Position numbers and translations under genes: made by a program. A DNA stretch of 64,000 bases from Pseudomonas proteolytica (GTDB taxonomy: Bacteria > Pseudomonadota > Gammaproteobacteria > Pseudomonadales > Pseudomonadaceae), in contig NZ_VFEV01000001.1 in NCBI RefSeq assembly GCF_007858275.1, positions 186,001-250,000 of the forward strand. The letters run 5' to 3'. Under the pieces are notes generated by a model, which made no database searches, had not been told where the DNA came from, and saw nothing but the letters and a program-made list of their open reading frames with translations. Shown piece by piece: positions 53,894 to 63,626 of this stretch (the stretch's first letter is position 1; the number at the start of each line of letters is the position of its first letter).

Positions 53894-55495
53894 ATGGAAA
53901 AAAACGCCTTGAAAACGCTGTTCCTCGCTGCGGGGTTGTTGGCATTGACGCCCATGGCCCATGCCGCCAGCACCCTGGTCTACTGCTCCGAAGCGAGCCC
54001 CGCCGGTTTCGACCCCAGCCAATACACCAGCGGCACCGACTTTGATGCCTCGGCCGAAACCGTGTTCAACCGCCTGACCCAGTTCAAGCGCGGCGGGACC
54101 GAAGTCGAGCCGGGACTGGCGACCCGTTGGGAGGTGTCCGAGGATGGCCTGGCCTACACCTTCCACCTGCGCGACGGGGTCAAGTTCCACAGCACCGAGT
54201 ACTTCACACCGACCCGCGACTTTAATGCCGATGATGTGCTGTTCACCTTCCAGCGCCTGTTGGACGCCAACACCCCATTCCGCCAGGCCTACCCGTCCGA
54301 ATCGCCGTACTTCACCGACATGGGCCTGAACACCACGATCAAAAGCGTGGAAAAGCTCGACGAGCACAGCGTGCGCTTCAACCTCAATAACGTCGACGCC
54401 GCTTTCGTGCAGAACCTGGCCATGAGCTTTGCCTCTGTGCAATCGGCCGAGTACGCCGCGCAGTTGCTTGAACAAGGCAAGGCTGCCGATATCAACCAGA
54501 AGCCGGTCGGCACCGGGCCGTTTGTGTTCAAGCGCTACCAGAAGGACTCGCAGATTCGCTACGTCGCCAATAAACAGTATTGGAAGCCTGAGGATGTGAA
54601 GCTCGACAACCTGGTATTCGCCATCACCCCCGACGCCGCGTCGCGCCTGCAAAAGCTCAAGGCCGGCGAATGCCAGGTCAGCGGCTATCCGCGCCCCTCG
54701 GATATAGAGGTGATGAAGCAGGATCCCAACCTGCGCGTGCTGCAACAGGCAGGTTTCAATCTGGGCTTCCTGGCCTATAACGTGACCCATCCACCGCTGG
54801 ATCAACTCAAGGTGCGCCAGGCCCTGGACATGGCTATCGATAAGCCGGCGATTATCCAGGCGGTGTACCAAAGTGCCGGGCAATTGGCGCAAAACGCGCT
54901 ACCTCCGGCCCAGTGGTCTTATGACCCCAACATCAAGGACGCGCCGCACGATCCGGCCAAAGCCCGGGCGCTACTAAAAGAAGCAGGGGTTGCACCAGGT
55001 ACCACCATCAACTTGTGGGCGATGACCGTGCAGCGCGCCTCCAATCCCAATGCGCGAATGTCGGCGCAGATGATCCAGCAGGATTGGGCCAAGGTCGGGA
55101 TCACCGCCAATATCGTCAGCTATGAGTGGGGCGAATACATAAAGCGCGCGAAAAACGGCGAGCACGATGTGATGATTTACGGCTGGACCGGCGACAACGG
55201 AGACCCCGATAACTGGCTTGGGGTGCTCTACAGTTGTGCGGCGGTAAAGGGCAGCAACTATGCCAAATGGTGTAACCCGCAGTACGACCAACTGGTGCAG
55301 AAGGCCAAGCTCAGCAGCAACCGTGACGAGCGCATCAAGTGGTATCAACAGGCGCAAAAAATACTTAAGGATCAAGTACCTATAACACCTATTGCGAACT
55401 CGACGGTTTTCCAGCCACTGCGCAAGGAAGTCCAGGACTTCAAAATCAGCCCATTTGGGCTGACGCCGTTCTATGGCGTAAGTCTGAATAAGTAA
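53894..55495 (+). CDS. dppA1: Dipeptide ABC transporter substrate-binding protein, copy 1
   Basis: A 533-residue periplasmic binding protein of family SBP_bac_5. Signal peptide residues 1-25 (ending MAHAA), then the mature start STLVYCSEASPAGFDPSQY, typical of DppA. Family motifs ADDVLFTFQRLLD and KPVGTGPFVFKRYQKDS are present. It binds dipeptides and gives them to the DppBCDF permease. AGGGG stands before the ATG. Equivalent in order to the first of the P. aeruginosa dpp binding proteins. Ends in a hairpin, not a clear terminator. Confidence 0.92.
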   Translation: MEKNALKTLFLAAGLLALTPMAHAASTLVYCSEASPAGFDPSQYTSGTDFDASAETVFNRLTQFKRGGTEVEPGLATRWEVSEDGLAYTFHLRDGVKFHSTEYFTPTRDFNADDVLFTFQRLLDANTPFRQAYPSESPYFTDMGLNTTIKSVEKLDEHSVRFNLNNVDAAFVQNLAMSFASVQSAEYAAQLLEQGKAADINQKPVGTGPFVFKRYQKDSQIRYVANKQYWKPEDVKLDNLVFAITPDAASRLQKLKAGECQVSGYPRPSDIEVMKQDPNLRVLQQAGFNLGFLAYNVTHPPLDQLKVRQALDMAIDKPAIIQAVYQSAGQLAQNALPPAQWSYDPNIKDAPHDPAKARALLKEAGVAPGTTINLWAMTVQRASNPNARMSAQMIQQDWAKVGITANIVSYEWGEYIKRAKNGEHDVMIYGWTGDNGDPDNWLGVLYSCAAVKGSNYAKWCNPQYDQLVQKAKLSSNRDERIKWYQQAQKILKDQVPITPIANSTVFQPLRKEVQDFKISPFGLTPFYGVSLNK

Positions 55496-55504
55496 CAATC
55501 ACGC

Positions 55505-55536
55505 CCCAACCGAGTGCGCCAGACACCTCGGTTGGG
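55505..55536 (+). terminator. Hairpin after dppA1
   Basis: Perfect 10-bp stem (CCCAACCGAG at 55505-55514, CTCGGTTGGG at 55527-55536), 12-base loop, no strong T-run after it. It may terminate weakly or protect the 3' end of the dppA1 message. Confidence 0.55.
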
Positions 55537-55752
55537 CCGATTTAGTGCACTGCGCGCACCGAAAAAAACCTCGAAAATGCAGATTTGTGTCGAAAATTAT
55601 ATGAATGCGACATTCTTGTACGTTCTTACCACTCTTTGCCGCTTGTTGCCTCTCAACGTCTTGCAATGGGTATGGGGCCTGCATAAGTATCCGCAGGCCG
55701 ACTCACGAGGTCGCCCTCAATTCCAAAAATGACAACAAATCATGAGGCCAAC

Positions 55753-57378
55753 ATGCTTAAACACGCAGTCATTCCGTTTTTAGTCAGCGCCGGTTTAATG
55801 GCCGCTGCACCTTTCGCCCAGGCGGCGACTAATCTGGTGTTCTGCTCCGAAGGGAGCCCGGCGGGTTTCGACCCAGGCCAGTACACCACCGGAACAGACT
55901 TCGATGCTTCGGCCGAAACCATGTTCAACCGTCTCAGCCAGTTCGAGCGTGGCGGCACCGCCGTGATTCCTGGCCTGGCCACCAAGTGGGACGTTTCCGA
56001 AGATGGCCTGACCTACACCTTCCACCTGCGCGAAGGGGTCAAGTTCCATACCACGCCGTACTTCAAGCCGACTCGTGAATTCAACGCCGACGACGTGCTT
56101 TTCACCTTCAACCGGATGATCAACAAAGACGATCCGTTCCGTAAAGCCTACCCCACCGAGTTCCCGTACTTCACGGACATGGGGATGGACACCAACATCA
56201 AGAACATCGAGAAAATCGACGACCACACCGTCAAGTTCACCCTTGGCACCGTGGACGCCGCATTTATCCAGAACCTGGCCATGAGCTTCGCCTCCCTGCA
56301 GTCGGCCGAATACGCTGCCCAACTGTTGAAGGACGGCAAGCCCCAGGACATCAACCAGAAGCCGGTGGGCACTGGCCCGTTCGTGTTCAAGAGCTACCAG
56401 AAAGACTCCAACATCCGCTTCACCGGCAACAAGGATTACTGGAAGCCTGAAGACGTGAAGATCGATAACCTGATCTTCGCTATCACCACCGACCCATCGG
56501 TACGTGTGCAAAAACTCAAGAAGAACGAATGCCAGGTCACCCTCTTCCCACGTCCGGCCGACCTCAAGGCCCTGGGCGAAGACAAGACCCTGAAACTGCC
56601 ACACCAGGCCGGTTTCAACCTGGGCTACATCGCCTACAACGTGATGCCTGTGCTCAAGGGCCAGACGGCGGCCAACCCACTGGCCGACCTGCGCGTACGC
56701 CAGGCCCTGGACATGTCGGTCAACAAGCAGCAGATCATCGACTCGGTTTACCAGGGCGCAGGCCAGCTGGCGGTCAACGCCATGCCGCCGACCCAGTGGT
56801 CCTATGACGAGACTATCAAGGACGTCCCGCACGACGTGGCCAAGGCCAAGGAGTTGCTCAAGGAAGCCGGCGTCAAGGAAGGCACCGAAATCACCCTGTG
56901 GGCCATGCCGGTCCAACGTCCGTACAACCCCAACGCCAAGCTGATGGCCGAGATGCTGCAGAACGACTGGAAGCAGATCGGCTTGAAGGTCAACATCGTC
57001 AGCTACGAGTGGGGCGAGTACATCAAGCGTTCCAAAGGCGGTGAAAACCAGGCCATGATCATCGGCTGGAGCGGTGACAATGGTGACCCGGACAACTGGC
57101 TGAACGTGCTGTTCGGCTGCGACTCCCTGGCGGGCAACAACTTCTCCAAATGGTGTGACAAGAAATTCGACGGCATCGTGAAAGAAGCCAAGGCCACGTC
57201 GGATGTCGCCAAGCGCACCGAACTGTACAAACAGGCGCAACACGTCCTCAAAGATGCAGTCCCCATGACACCTATCGCACACTCGACGGTGTATCAACCC
57301 ATGCGCAACAACGTGCAGGACTTCAAGATCAGCCCATTTGGCTTGAATTCCTTCTACGGGGTGAGCGTCAGCAAGTAG
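55753..57378 (+). CDS. dppA2: Dipeptide ABC transporter substrate-binding protein, copy 2
   Basis: A 541-residue SBP_bac_5 protein, clearly similar along its full length to copies 1 and 3 (mature start TNLVFCSEGSPAGFDPGQY). Signal peptide of about 25 residues after the ATG at 55753. Differs from copy 1 by an insertion near residue 305 (VMPVLKGQTAANPLADLRV), in the second lobe. TGAGG precedes the ATG; the reading eight codons longer is not needed. Probably transcribed from its own promoter, given the 257-base gap. Confidence 0.92.
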   Translation: MLKHAVIPFLVSAGLMAAAPFAQAATNLVFCSEGSPAGFDPGQYTTGTDFDASAETMFNRLSQFERGGTAVIPGLATKWDVSEDGLTYTFHLREGVKFHTTPYFKPTREFNADDVLFTFNRMINKDDPFRKAYPTEFPYFTDMGMDTNIKNIEKIDDHTVKFTLGTVDAAFIQNLAMSFASLQSAEYAAQLLKDGKPQDINQKPVGTGPFVFKSYQKDSNIRFTGNKDYWKPEDVKIDNLIFAITTDPSVRVQKLKKNECQVTLFPRPADLKALGEDKTLKLPHQAGFNLGYIAYNVMPVLKGQTAANPLADLRVRQALDMSVNKQQIIDSVYQGAGQLAVNAMPPTQWSYDETIKDVPHDVAKAKELLKEAGVKEGTEITLWAMPVQRPYNPNAKLMAEMLQNDWKQIGLKVNIVSYEWGEYIKRSKGGENQAMIIGWSGDNGDPDNWLNVLFGCDSLAGNNFSKWCDKKFDGIVKEAKATSDVAKRTELYKQAQHVLKDAVPMTPIAHSTVYQPMRNNVQDFKISPFGLNSFYGVSVSK

Positions 57379-57388
57379 GACTCTTTAG

Positions 57389-57416
57389 CGGCGACGTTTC
57401 ATAACGTCGCCGTTAT
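57389..57416 (+). terminator. Terminator-like hairpin after dppA2
   Basis: Perfect 10-bp stem (CGGCGACGTT at 57389-57398, AACGTCGCCG at 57403-57412), loop TCAT, then TTATT. Stands 10 bases after the stop codon. Confidence 0.75.
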
Positions 57417-57683
57417 TGCATCCGCCAAGACCTTAGGAATCGGACTACGTTCGCAGGCGCTGCCGACCTACAGCAGCTGACTGCAAGGGTAAAGTCCGAT
57501 CCCTACAAGGTCTGTCCGGTTCTGCGCATTTACTGCCTTGCCCGCGTTCCCTAACGTCGAGGTAGGCAAACACGCAGTTCCGATACGGCATTTGCTGTGG
57601 ATGGGAGCAGTGCTTTCGCCATGCCAGGTAAGGCGTTGCGACTGTTCACTGACGAAAACGATAAACATGGATTGGGGACCGTC
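57417..57683. other. Gap between dppA2 and dppA3
   Basis: About 270 bases with no convincing gene. In P. aeruginosa a metallopeptidase and the regulator psdR lie between the second and third binding-protein genes; I see no remnant of either. The stretch must hold the dppA3 promoter; no clear hexamers or operator were recognised. Confidence 0.5.
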
Positions 57684-59288
57684 ATGCGCCATACCACCGT
57701 TCTATCTGCAATATTGGGTACCAGCCTGTTGGCCGTCGCTTCGATGGGCCAGGCTGGCGAGAAGAAAAGCCTGGTGTTCTGCTCTGAAGGCAGCCCGGCC
57801 GGGTTCGATACCGCGCAATACACCACCGCCACCGACAACGATGTGGCCGAGCCGATCTACAACCGCCTGGTTGAGTTTGAAAAGGGCGAGACCGGTGTCG
57901 TACCAGGCTTGGCGACCAAGTGGGATATTTCGCCCGATGGCCTGACCTACACCTTCCATCTGCGCGAAGGGGTGAAGTTCCACAGCAACAAGGAATTCAA
58001 GCCGACACGGGATTTCAATGCCGATGACGTGCTGTTCACCTTCAACCGCATGCTTGATCCCAACCATCCGTTCCGCAAGGCCTACCCCACGGAGTTTCCG
58101 TACTTCAACGGCATGAGCCTGAACAAAAACATCGCCAAGGTCGAAAAAACCGACCCGCACACCGTGGTGATGACCCTCAATACGGTCGACGCGGCGTTTG
58201 TCCAGAACATCGCCATGAGCTTCGCGGCGATCCTCTCGGCTGAATACGCCGAGCAACTGCTCAAGGCCGGCAAGCCCAGCGACATCAACCAGAAGCCGAT
58301 CGGCACCGGGCCGTTCGTGTTCCAGCGGTACCAGAAGGATTCGCAGATCCGTTACGCCGGCAATAAACAGTATTGGGACCCGAGCAAGGTCAAGCTCGAC
58401 CAACTGATTTTCGCCATCAACACCGACGCGTCGGTGCGGGTACAGAAGCTCAAGGCCAATGAATGCCAGGTCACCCTGCATCCACGCCCCGCCGATGTCG
58501 ACGCGCTCAAGGCCGACCCGAACCTGCAACTGCTGACCAAGCCAGGCTTCAATCTCGGCTACATCGCCTATAACGTGCGGCACAAGCCCTTCGACCAGCT
58601 CGAAGTGCGCCAGGCGCTGGACATGGCGGTGAACAAGCAGAGCATCCTCAACGCCGTGTACCAGGGCGCCGGGCAATTGGCAGTCAATGCCATGCCGCCG
58701 ACCCAATGGTCCTACGACGACAGCATCAAGGACGCCGCCTACAACCCGGAAAAAGCCAAGGAACTGCTCAAGGCTGCGGGCGTCAAGGAAGGCACCGAGA
58801 TCACCCTGTGGGCCATGCCGGTACAGCGCCCGTACAACCCCAACGCCAAGCTGATGGCCGAGATGCTGCAAAACGATTGGGCCAAGATCGGCCTCAAGGT
58901 CAAGATCGTCAGCTACGAGTGGGGCGAGTACATCAAGCGCATCAAGAACGGCGAACACGATATCAGCCTGATTGGCTGGACCGGCGACAACGGTGACCCG
59001 GACAACTGGCTGGGCACTCTCTACAGCTGCGACGCCATCGGCGGGAACAACTACTCGATGTGGTGTGACCCGGCGTACGACAAGCTGATCAAGCAAGCCA
59101 AGGTCGTCACCGACCGAGAACAACGGACTGTTCTGTACAAACAGGCGCAGCAACTGCTCAAACAGCAGGTGCCGATCACGCCTGTCGCCCACTCGACGGT
59201 CAACCAGCCGTTAAGCACCAAAGTCGAAGGTTTCAAAGTGAGCCCCTTCGGCCGCAACGTGTTCTCGGGCGTCAGTATTACCCCATAA
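57684..59288 (+). CDS. dppA3: Dipeptide ABC transporter substrate-binding protein, copy 3
   Basis: A 534-residue SBP_bac_5 protein. Signal peptide about 25 residues (MRHTTVLSAILGTSLLAVASMGQAG is split by its hydrophobic core), mature start KKSLVFCSEGSPAGFDTAQ. Full-length similarity to copy 2, strongest in the second lobe (KEGTEITLWAMPVQRPYNPN is shared). GGGGA precedes the ATG at 57684; the 87 bases of open frame before it are not conserved in style. It corresponds by order to P. aeruginosa dppA3. Opposite its end lies the porin gene, 169 bases on. Confidence 0.92.
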   Translation: MRHTTVLSAILGTSLLAVASMGQAGEKKSLVFCSEGSPAGFDTAQYTTATDNDVAEPIYNRLVEFEKGETGVVPGLATKWDISPDGLTYTFHLREGVKFHSNKEFKPTRDFNADDVLFTFNRMLDPNHPFRKAYPTEFPYFNGMSLNKNIAKVEKTDPHTVVMTLNTVDAAFVQNIAMSFAAILSAEYAEQLLKAGKPSDINQKPIGTGPFVFQRYQKDSQIRYAGNKQYWDPSKVKLDQLIFAINTDASVRVQKLKANECQVTLHPRPADVDALKADPNLQLLTKPGFNLGYIAYNVRHKPFDQLEVRQALDMAVNKQSILNAVYQGAGQLAVNAMPPTQWSYDDSIKDAAYNPEKAKELLKAAGVKEGTEITLWAMPVQRPYNPNAKLMAEMLQNDWAKIGLKVKIVSYEWGEYIKRIKNGEHDISLIGWTGDNGDPDNWLGTLYSCDAIGGNNYSMWCDPAYDKLIKQAKVVTDREQRTVLYKQAQQLLKQQVPITPVAHSTVNQPLSTKVEGFKVSPFGRNVFSGVSITP

Positions 59289-59457
59289 GAAAATAACCGG
59301 ATGCGCAGAGCGAAGTTGGCTCTGCTGCAAACGTGCAGCTGTAATTCGCGAAATCTCCTACAGCAAACGTTTGCCCTAGCTTGAAGAGTTACACACCCAA
59401 TAGCCGGCTCACTTAATAAGGCCGGCATAAAAAAAGAGAACCAAAGGAGCTCCACCC

Positions 59458-60861
59458 ATGAAATTGAGCAGCAAAGTGCTACTGGCCATGGCCATCAGCA
59501 GCATCACCGCCACCGCTTACGCCGAACCTGCAAGCCAGGAATTCGTGCCAACCACACTGGCCGGCGCCAGCGCCCAAAGCGAAGCCAAAGGCTTTATCGA
59601 AGACTTCAGCCTGGGCGGCAGTACGCGCAACTGGTACTCCAATGAACACCTGTACCGCGGGGGCAGCTTCAAATACAAAGAGCACGGTGTAACGAAGACC
59701 GACCGCAACCGTACCAACTGGGTCCAGGGCACCATCATCAATGCCAGCTCGGGGTTCACCCAGGGCACTGTGGGCGTCAAGGCCGAAGTAGCGGTGTACA
59801 ACGCTCTGGTTCTAGACCGCAGCAAACGCGATATCAAGGGCGGCTCCAACCGTACCTTGGCTGACTCTGACGGCAATGCCGTAGACCAGTGGAGCAAACT
59901 GGGCCTGGCCAACTTGCAGTTCCGCGTGTCGAACACCACACTGACCGCCGGCCGCCAGAACTTCAGCACGCCGATTGTCGACACCATCGGCAACCGTCCC
60001 CTGCCATCGAGCTTCCAAGGTGTGAGCTTCAACAGCGCAGAGTTCAGCAACCTGTCGTTCCAAGGTGGCGTGTTTGACCGCGTCTCGCCACGGTCCGAGC
60101 AGAGCCTGTCGAAGTTCCGTAGCGAGTACAGCCAACAAGGCGCCAACAGCGCTACAACCGACAAGGTCTACACCCTGGGCGCCAACTACCAGCCGTTCGC
60201 GAGCCTGAAAACCAGCGTCTTCGGTGCCAACGTCAAGGACTTCTGGAACCAGTACTACTTTGGCGCTACCCACGAGTTGGGTGACAGCCAGCAACTGGCC
60301 CTGACCACTGGCTTCAACTACTACAAAACCGTCGACGAAGGCAAAAAGCTGATGGGGGAAATCGACAACGATACCTTCTCCCTGTCCCTCGGCCTGGCGC
60401 ATCAGGCTCACAGCCTGACCTTCTCCTACCAGCAAGTGAACGGTAACGAGTACTTCGACTACCTGCACGAAACCAACGGCATCTACCTGGCCAACTCCCT
60501 GACGTCGGACTTCAACGGCCCGAACGAGAAATCCTTCCAGGTCGCCTACGCCATCAACATGGCCGAATACGGCGTGCCAGGCCTGAAGTTCAATGTCTAC
60601 TCCGCACGCGGCTGGGGCATCGACGGTACCCACTACACCGGTAACAGCAACGGCGCTTACGCCTACACCGGCATCGAAAAACAAGACGGCGAAAAACACC
60701 AGGAATACGGTGTTGGCGCGGCCTACGCGGTCCAGAGCGGCCCGCTCAAGGCCACCGCGATTCGTGCCACCTACGTTGAACACCGTGGCAGCGCCAACCA
60801 GTTCGACGGCAGCATCAAAGAATTCCGTCTGGTTACCACCGTCCCATTCAACATTCTTTAA
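59458..60861 (+). CDS. opdP: OprD family outer-membrane porin (OpdP/OpdD type)
   Basis: A 467-residue OprD-family porin: signal peptide of 22 residues (ending TAYA), then FIEDFSLGGSTRNWYSNEHLY and many amphipathic strands rich in aromatic and polar alternation, ending in the strand RLVTTVPFNIL. These 18-strand channels are substrate-selective; the one in the dpp locus of P. aeruginosa takes up small peptides such as glycine-glutamate. AAAGGAG stands before the ATG. The place between binding-protein genes supports peptide uptake. Confidence 0.92.
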   Translation: MKLSSKVLLAMAISSITATAYAEPASQEFVPTTLAGASAQSEAKGFIEDFSLGGSTRNWYSNEHLYRGGSFKYKEHGVTKTDRNRTNWVQGTIINASSGFTQGTVGVKAEVAVYNALVLDRSKRDIKGGSNRTLADSDGNAVDQWSKLGLANLQFRVSNTTLTAGRQNFSTPIVDTIGNRPLPSSFQGVSFNSAEFSNLSFQGGVFDRVSPRSEQSLSKFRSEYSQQGANSATTDKVYTLGANYQPFASLKTSVFGANVKDFWNQYYFGATHELGDSQQLALTTGFNYYKTVDEGKKLMGEIDNDTFSLSLGLAHQAHSLTFSYQQVNGNEYFDYLHETNGIYLANSLTSDFNGPNEKSFQVAYAINMAEYGVPGLKFNVYSARGWGIDGTHYTGNSNGAYAYTGIEKQDGEKHQEYGVGAAYAVQSGPLKATAIRATYVEHRGSANQFDGSIKEFRLVTTVPFNIL

Positions 60862-60871
60862 TTCGCACCAG

Positions 60872-60906
60872 GTAGACGGCGGGCTCAGGACGAGCCTGCC
60901 GTCTAC
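60872..60906 (+). terminator. Hairpin between opdP and dppA4
   Basis: A 15-bp stem with one mismatch (60872-60886 with 60892-60906) 10 bases after the porin stop; only ATTT follows. A strong structure that could partly terminate or guard the porin message end. Confidence 0.6.
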
Positions 60907-60942
60907 ATTTGTGTGGTTGAATCGATCGCAGAGGGCTCTTCG

Positions 60943-62538
60943 ATGAAAATGCTCCCGTTACAAGCTGCCATGACCGCTGCACTGCTGAGTGTGGCCCTGG
61001 GCATTTCGGCCAAGCCGCTGGTGGTCTGCACCGAAGCCAGTCCGGAAGGCTTCGACCCGGTCGTGTACGTCACGGCCGTCACCGCCGATGCCGCCGCCGA
61101 AACCATGTTCAACCGCCTGGTGGATTTCAAGCCCGGCACTACTGAAATCAGGCCCGCACTCGCCAAGTCCTGGGACATCAGTGAGGACGGCCTGACCTAT
61201 ACCTTCCACCTGCGTGATGACGTCAAGTTCCACACCACCGACTACTTCAAGCCGACGCGCAACCTGAATGCCGACGACGTGCTCTGGAGCTTCCAGCGTC
61301 AACTGGACCCGAAACACCCGTGGCACGACAAGTCCACCACCGGCTTCCCCTATTTCGAAAGCATGGGTTTCAAGGAACTGCTCAAAAGCGTCGAGAAGAC
61401 CGATGACCACACCGTGGTCTTCACCCTGACCCGCCCCGAAGCGCCGTTCCTGGCCGATGTCGCAATGCCGTTCACCGCCATCCATTCCGCCGAATACGCC
61501 GACAAGCTGCTGGCCGCCAACAAGACCGGCGAGCTCAACAGCAAACCGATCGGCACCGGCCCGTTCATTTTTACCCGCTACCAGAAAGACGCCCAGGTGC
61601 GCTTCAAGGCCAACCCGGAGTACTTCCGTGGCAAGCCGCCCGCTGATCCGCTGATCCTGGCCATCGCGGTGGATAACAACGTGCGCCTGCAAAAGCTCAA
61701 GGCCAATGAGTGCCAGATCGCCCTGTATCCAAAACCCGATGACCTGCCAAGTATCAAGGCCGATCCAAACCTTAAGGTCTCGGAGCTGGCGGCGATGACC
61801 ACCGCGTACACCGCGATGAACACCACCCGCAAGTACATGAGCGACGCGCGGGTGCGCCACGCGATCAACATCGCGTTCGACAAACAGGGCTATAACCAAT
61901 CCCTGTACGGCAAAGGCAATGCCATCGATGCCACCGGTCCTTACCCGCCGACCCTGCTAGGCTTCAACGACAAATTGCAGAACCCGGCCCGCGACCTGGA
62001 CAAGGCCCGCGCCCTGCTCAAGGAAGCCGGCGTGCCGGAAGGCACCGAGTTCACCCTGTTCACCCGCAATGGCGGCGGCCCGACCAACCCTAACCCGATG
62101 CTTGGCGCCCAGCGCATGCAGGCGGATCTGGCGCAGATTGGGCTGAAGGTCAATATCAAGGTCATGGAGTGGGGCGAAATGCTCAAGCGCGCCAAGGCTG
62201 GCGAGCACGACATGGTCTCTGCCGGCTGGGCCGGGGATAACGGCGATCCAGACAACTTCCTCACGCCGAACCTGAGTTGCGATGCCGCCAAAAACGGCGA
62301 AAACTACGCCCGCTGGTGTAACGAAGAGTTTCAGGGCTTGATCGACAAGGCCCGCGCCGTGGCTGAACCCGCCGAGCGCGCCGCACTCTATGAACAAGCG
62401 TTGGACGTTTTCGACAAGGACCAACCGTGGATCCCCATGGCTTACCCGAAAATGTTCACCGCCATGCGTAAAAACGTCGAGGGATATACCCAAAGCCCCC
62501 TGACCAACAATAACTTCGCCACCACCCAGGTGAAGTAA
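60943..62538 (+). CDS. dppA4: Dipeptide ABC transporter substrate-binding protein, copy 4
   Basis: A 531-residue SBP_bac_5 protein, more distant from copies 1-3 (mature start KPLVVCTEASPEGFDPVVY; SSTTGFPYFES region differs), so a different peptide preference is likely. Signal peptide about 24 residues (ending LGISA). GAGGG stands 7 bases before the ATG at 60943. It is directly followed by the permease genes, so it is probably the main DppA of this transporter. Confidence 0.92.
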   Translation: MKMLPLQAAMTAALLSVALGISAKPLVVCTEASPEGFDPVVYVTAVTADAAAETMFNRLVDFKPGTTEIRPALAKSWDISEDGLTYTFHLRDDVKFHTTDYFKPTRNLNADDVLWSFQRQLDPKHPWHDKSTTGFPYFESMGFKELLKSVEKTDDHTVVFTLTRPEAPFLADVAMPFTAIHSAEYADKLLAANKTGELNSKPIGTGPFIFTRYQKDAQVRFKANPEYFRGKPPADPLILAIAVDNNVRLQKLKANECQIALYPKPDDLPSIKADPNLKVSELAAMTTAYTAMNTTRKYMSDARVRHAINIAFDKQGYNQSLYGKGNAIDATGPYPPTLLGFNDKLQNPARDLDKARALLKEAGVPEGTEFTLFTRNGGGPTNPNPMLGAQRMQADLAQIGLKVNIKVMEWGEMLKRAKAGEHDMVSAGWAGDNGDPDNFLTPNLSCDAAKNGENYARWCNEEFQGLIDKARAVAEPAERAALYEQALDVFDKDQPWIPMAYPKMFTAMRKNVEGYTQSPLTNNNFATTQVK

Positions 62539-62549
62539 TAAGAGACGCT

Positions 62550-62575
62550 CGGCACCGTCGACGTTGACGGTGCCG
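62550..62575 (+). other. Intercistronic hairpin between dppA4 and dppB
   Basis: A perfect 10-bp stem (CGGCACCGTC at 62550-62559, GACGGTGCCG at 62566-62575) without T-run, 12 bases after the dppA4 stop. In binding-protein operons such a hairpin commonly shields the upstream message and keeps the binding protein in excess of the permease. Confidence 0.7.
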
Positions 62576-62611
62576 GACCTGCCTAACCGGCTGATTGAGG
62601 TAGATACCACG

Positions 62612-63622
62612 ATGTTTAGTTTTATTGCCCGCCGATTGGGGTTGTTGATCCCAACGTTCTTCGGCATCACGTTGCTGACTTTTGCGTTGATTCGCATGAT
62701 CCCTGGCGACCCCGTAGAAGTCATGATGGGCGAAAGGCGGGTCGACCCCGAGATGCACGCCCAGGCAATGGAACGCCTTGGCTTGAACAAACCCTTGTAT
62801 GCGCAATACCTGGACTACGTCGGCAAGCTCGCCCAGGGCGACCTCGGCGAATCCCTGCGTACCCGCACCAGCGTCTGGACCGAGTTCAGCGCCCTGTTCC
62901 CCGCGACCCTGGAACTGTCCATGGCCGCCCTGTTGTTCGCCGGCATCCTCGGGCTCTTGGCCGGGGTGATCGCGGCCTTGAAGCGAGGATCCCTGTTCGA
63001 CCATGGGGTGATGGGCATCTCCCTGGCGGGATATTCGATGCCGATCTTCTGGTGGGGCCTGATCCTGATCATGTTCTTCTCGGTGAGCCTGGGCTGGACC
63101 CCGGTTTCCGGGCGTATCGACCTGCTCTACGACATCGAGCCGCGCACCGGCTTCATGCTGATCGACACCCTGCTGGCCGATGAGCCGGACGCGTTCTGGG
63201 ATGCCCTGCACCACCTGATCCTGCCAGCCATCGTGCTCGGCACCATCCCGCTGGCGGTGATTGCGCGGATGACCCGCTCCTCGATGCTGGAAGTCCTGCG
63301 CGAAGACTACATCCGCACCGCCAAGGCCAAAGGCCTGTCGCCGGCACGCGTGGTGTTCGTACACGGCCTGCGCAATGCGCTGATTCCGGTGCTGACCGTG
63401 GTCGGCCTGCAAGTCGGCACACTGCTGGCCGGTGCCGTCCTGACCGAAACCATCTTCTCGTGGCCCGGCATCGGCAAATGGCTGATCGAAGCCATTGGCG
63501 CACGGGACTACCCGGTGGTGCAAAACGGCATCCTGCTGATCGCCTGCCTGGTGATCCTGGTGAACTTCGTGGTGGATATCCTCTACGGCTTCGCCAACCC
63601 ACGCATCCGTCACCAGCGCTGA
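62612..63622 (+). CDS. dppB: Dipeptide ABC transporter permease DppB
   Basis: A 336-residue permease with six helices. The N-terminus FSFIARRLGLLIPTFFGIT and RMIPGDPVEVMMG are typical of DppB/OppB; the ATPase-contact EAA-like loop is DYIRTAKAKGLSPARVVFVHG. The ATG at 62612 gives the family start; codons read from 62564 run through the preceding hairpin. The stop lies 4 bases before the first dppC ATG. Confidence 0.93.
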   Translation: MFSFIARRLGLLIPTFFGITLLTFALIRMIPGDPVEVMMGERRVDPEMHAQAMERLGLNKPLYAQYLDYVGKLAQGDLGESLRTRTSVWTEFSALFPATLELSMAALLFAGILGLLAGVIAALKRGSLFDHGVMGISLAGYSMPIFWWGLILIMFFSVSLGWTPVSGRIDLLYDIEPRTGFMLIDTLLADEPDAFWDALHHLILPAIVLGTIPLAVIARMTRSSMLEVLREDYIRTAKAKGLSPARVVFVHGLRNALIPVLTVVGLQVGTLLAGAVLTETIFSWPGIGKWLIEAIGARDYPVVQNGILLIACLVILVNFVVDILYGFANPRIRHQR

Positions 63623-63626
63623 GATC

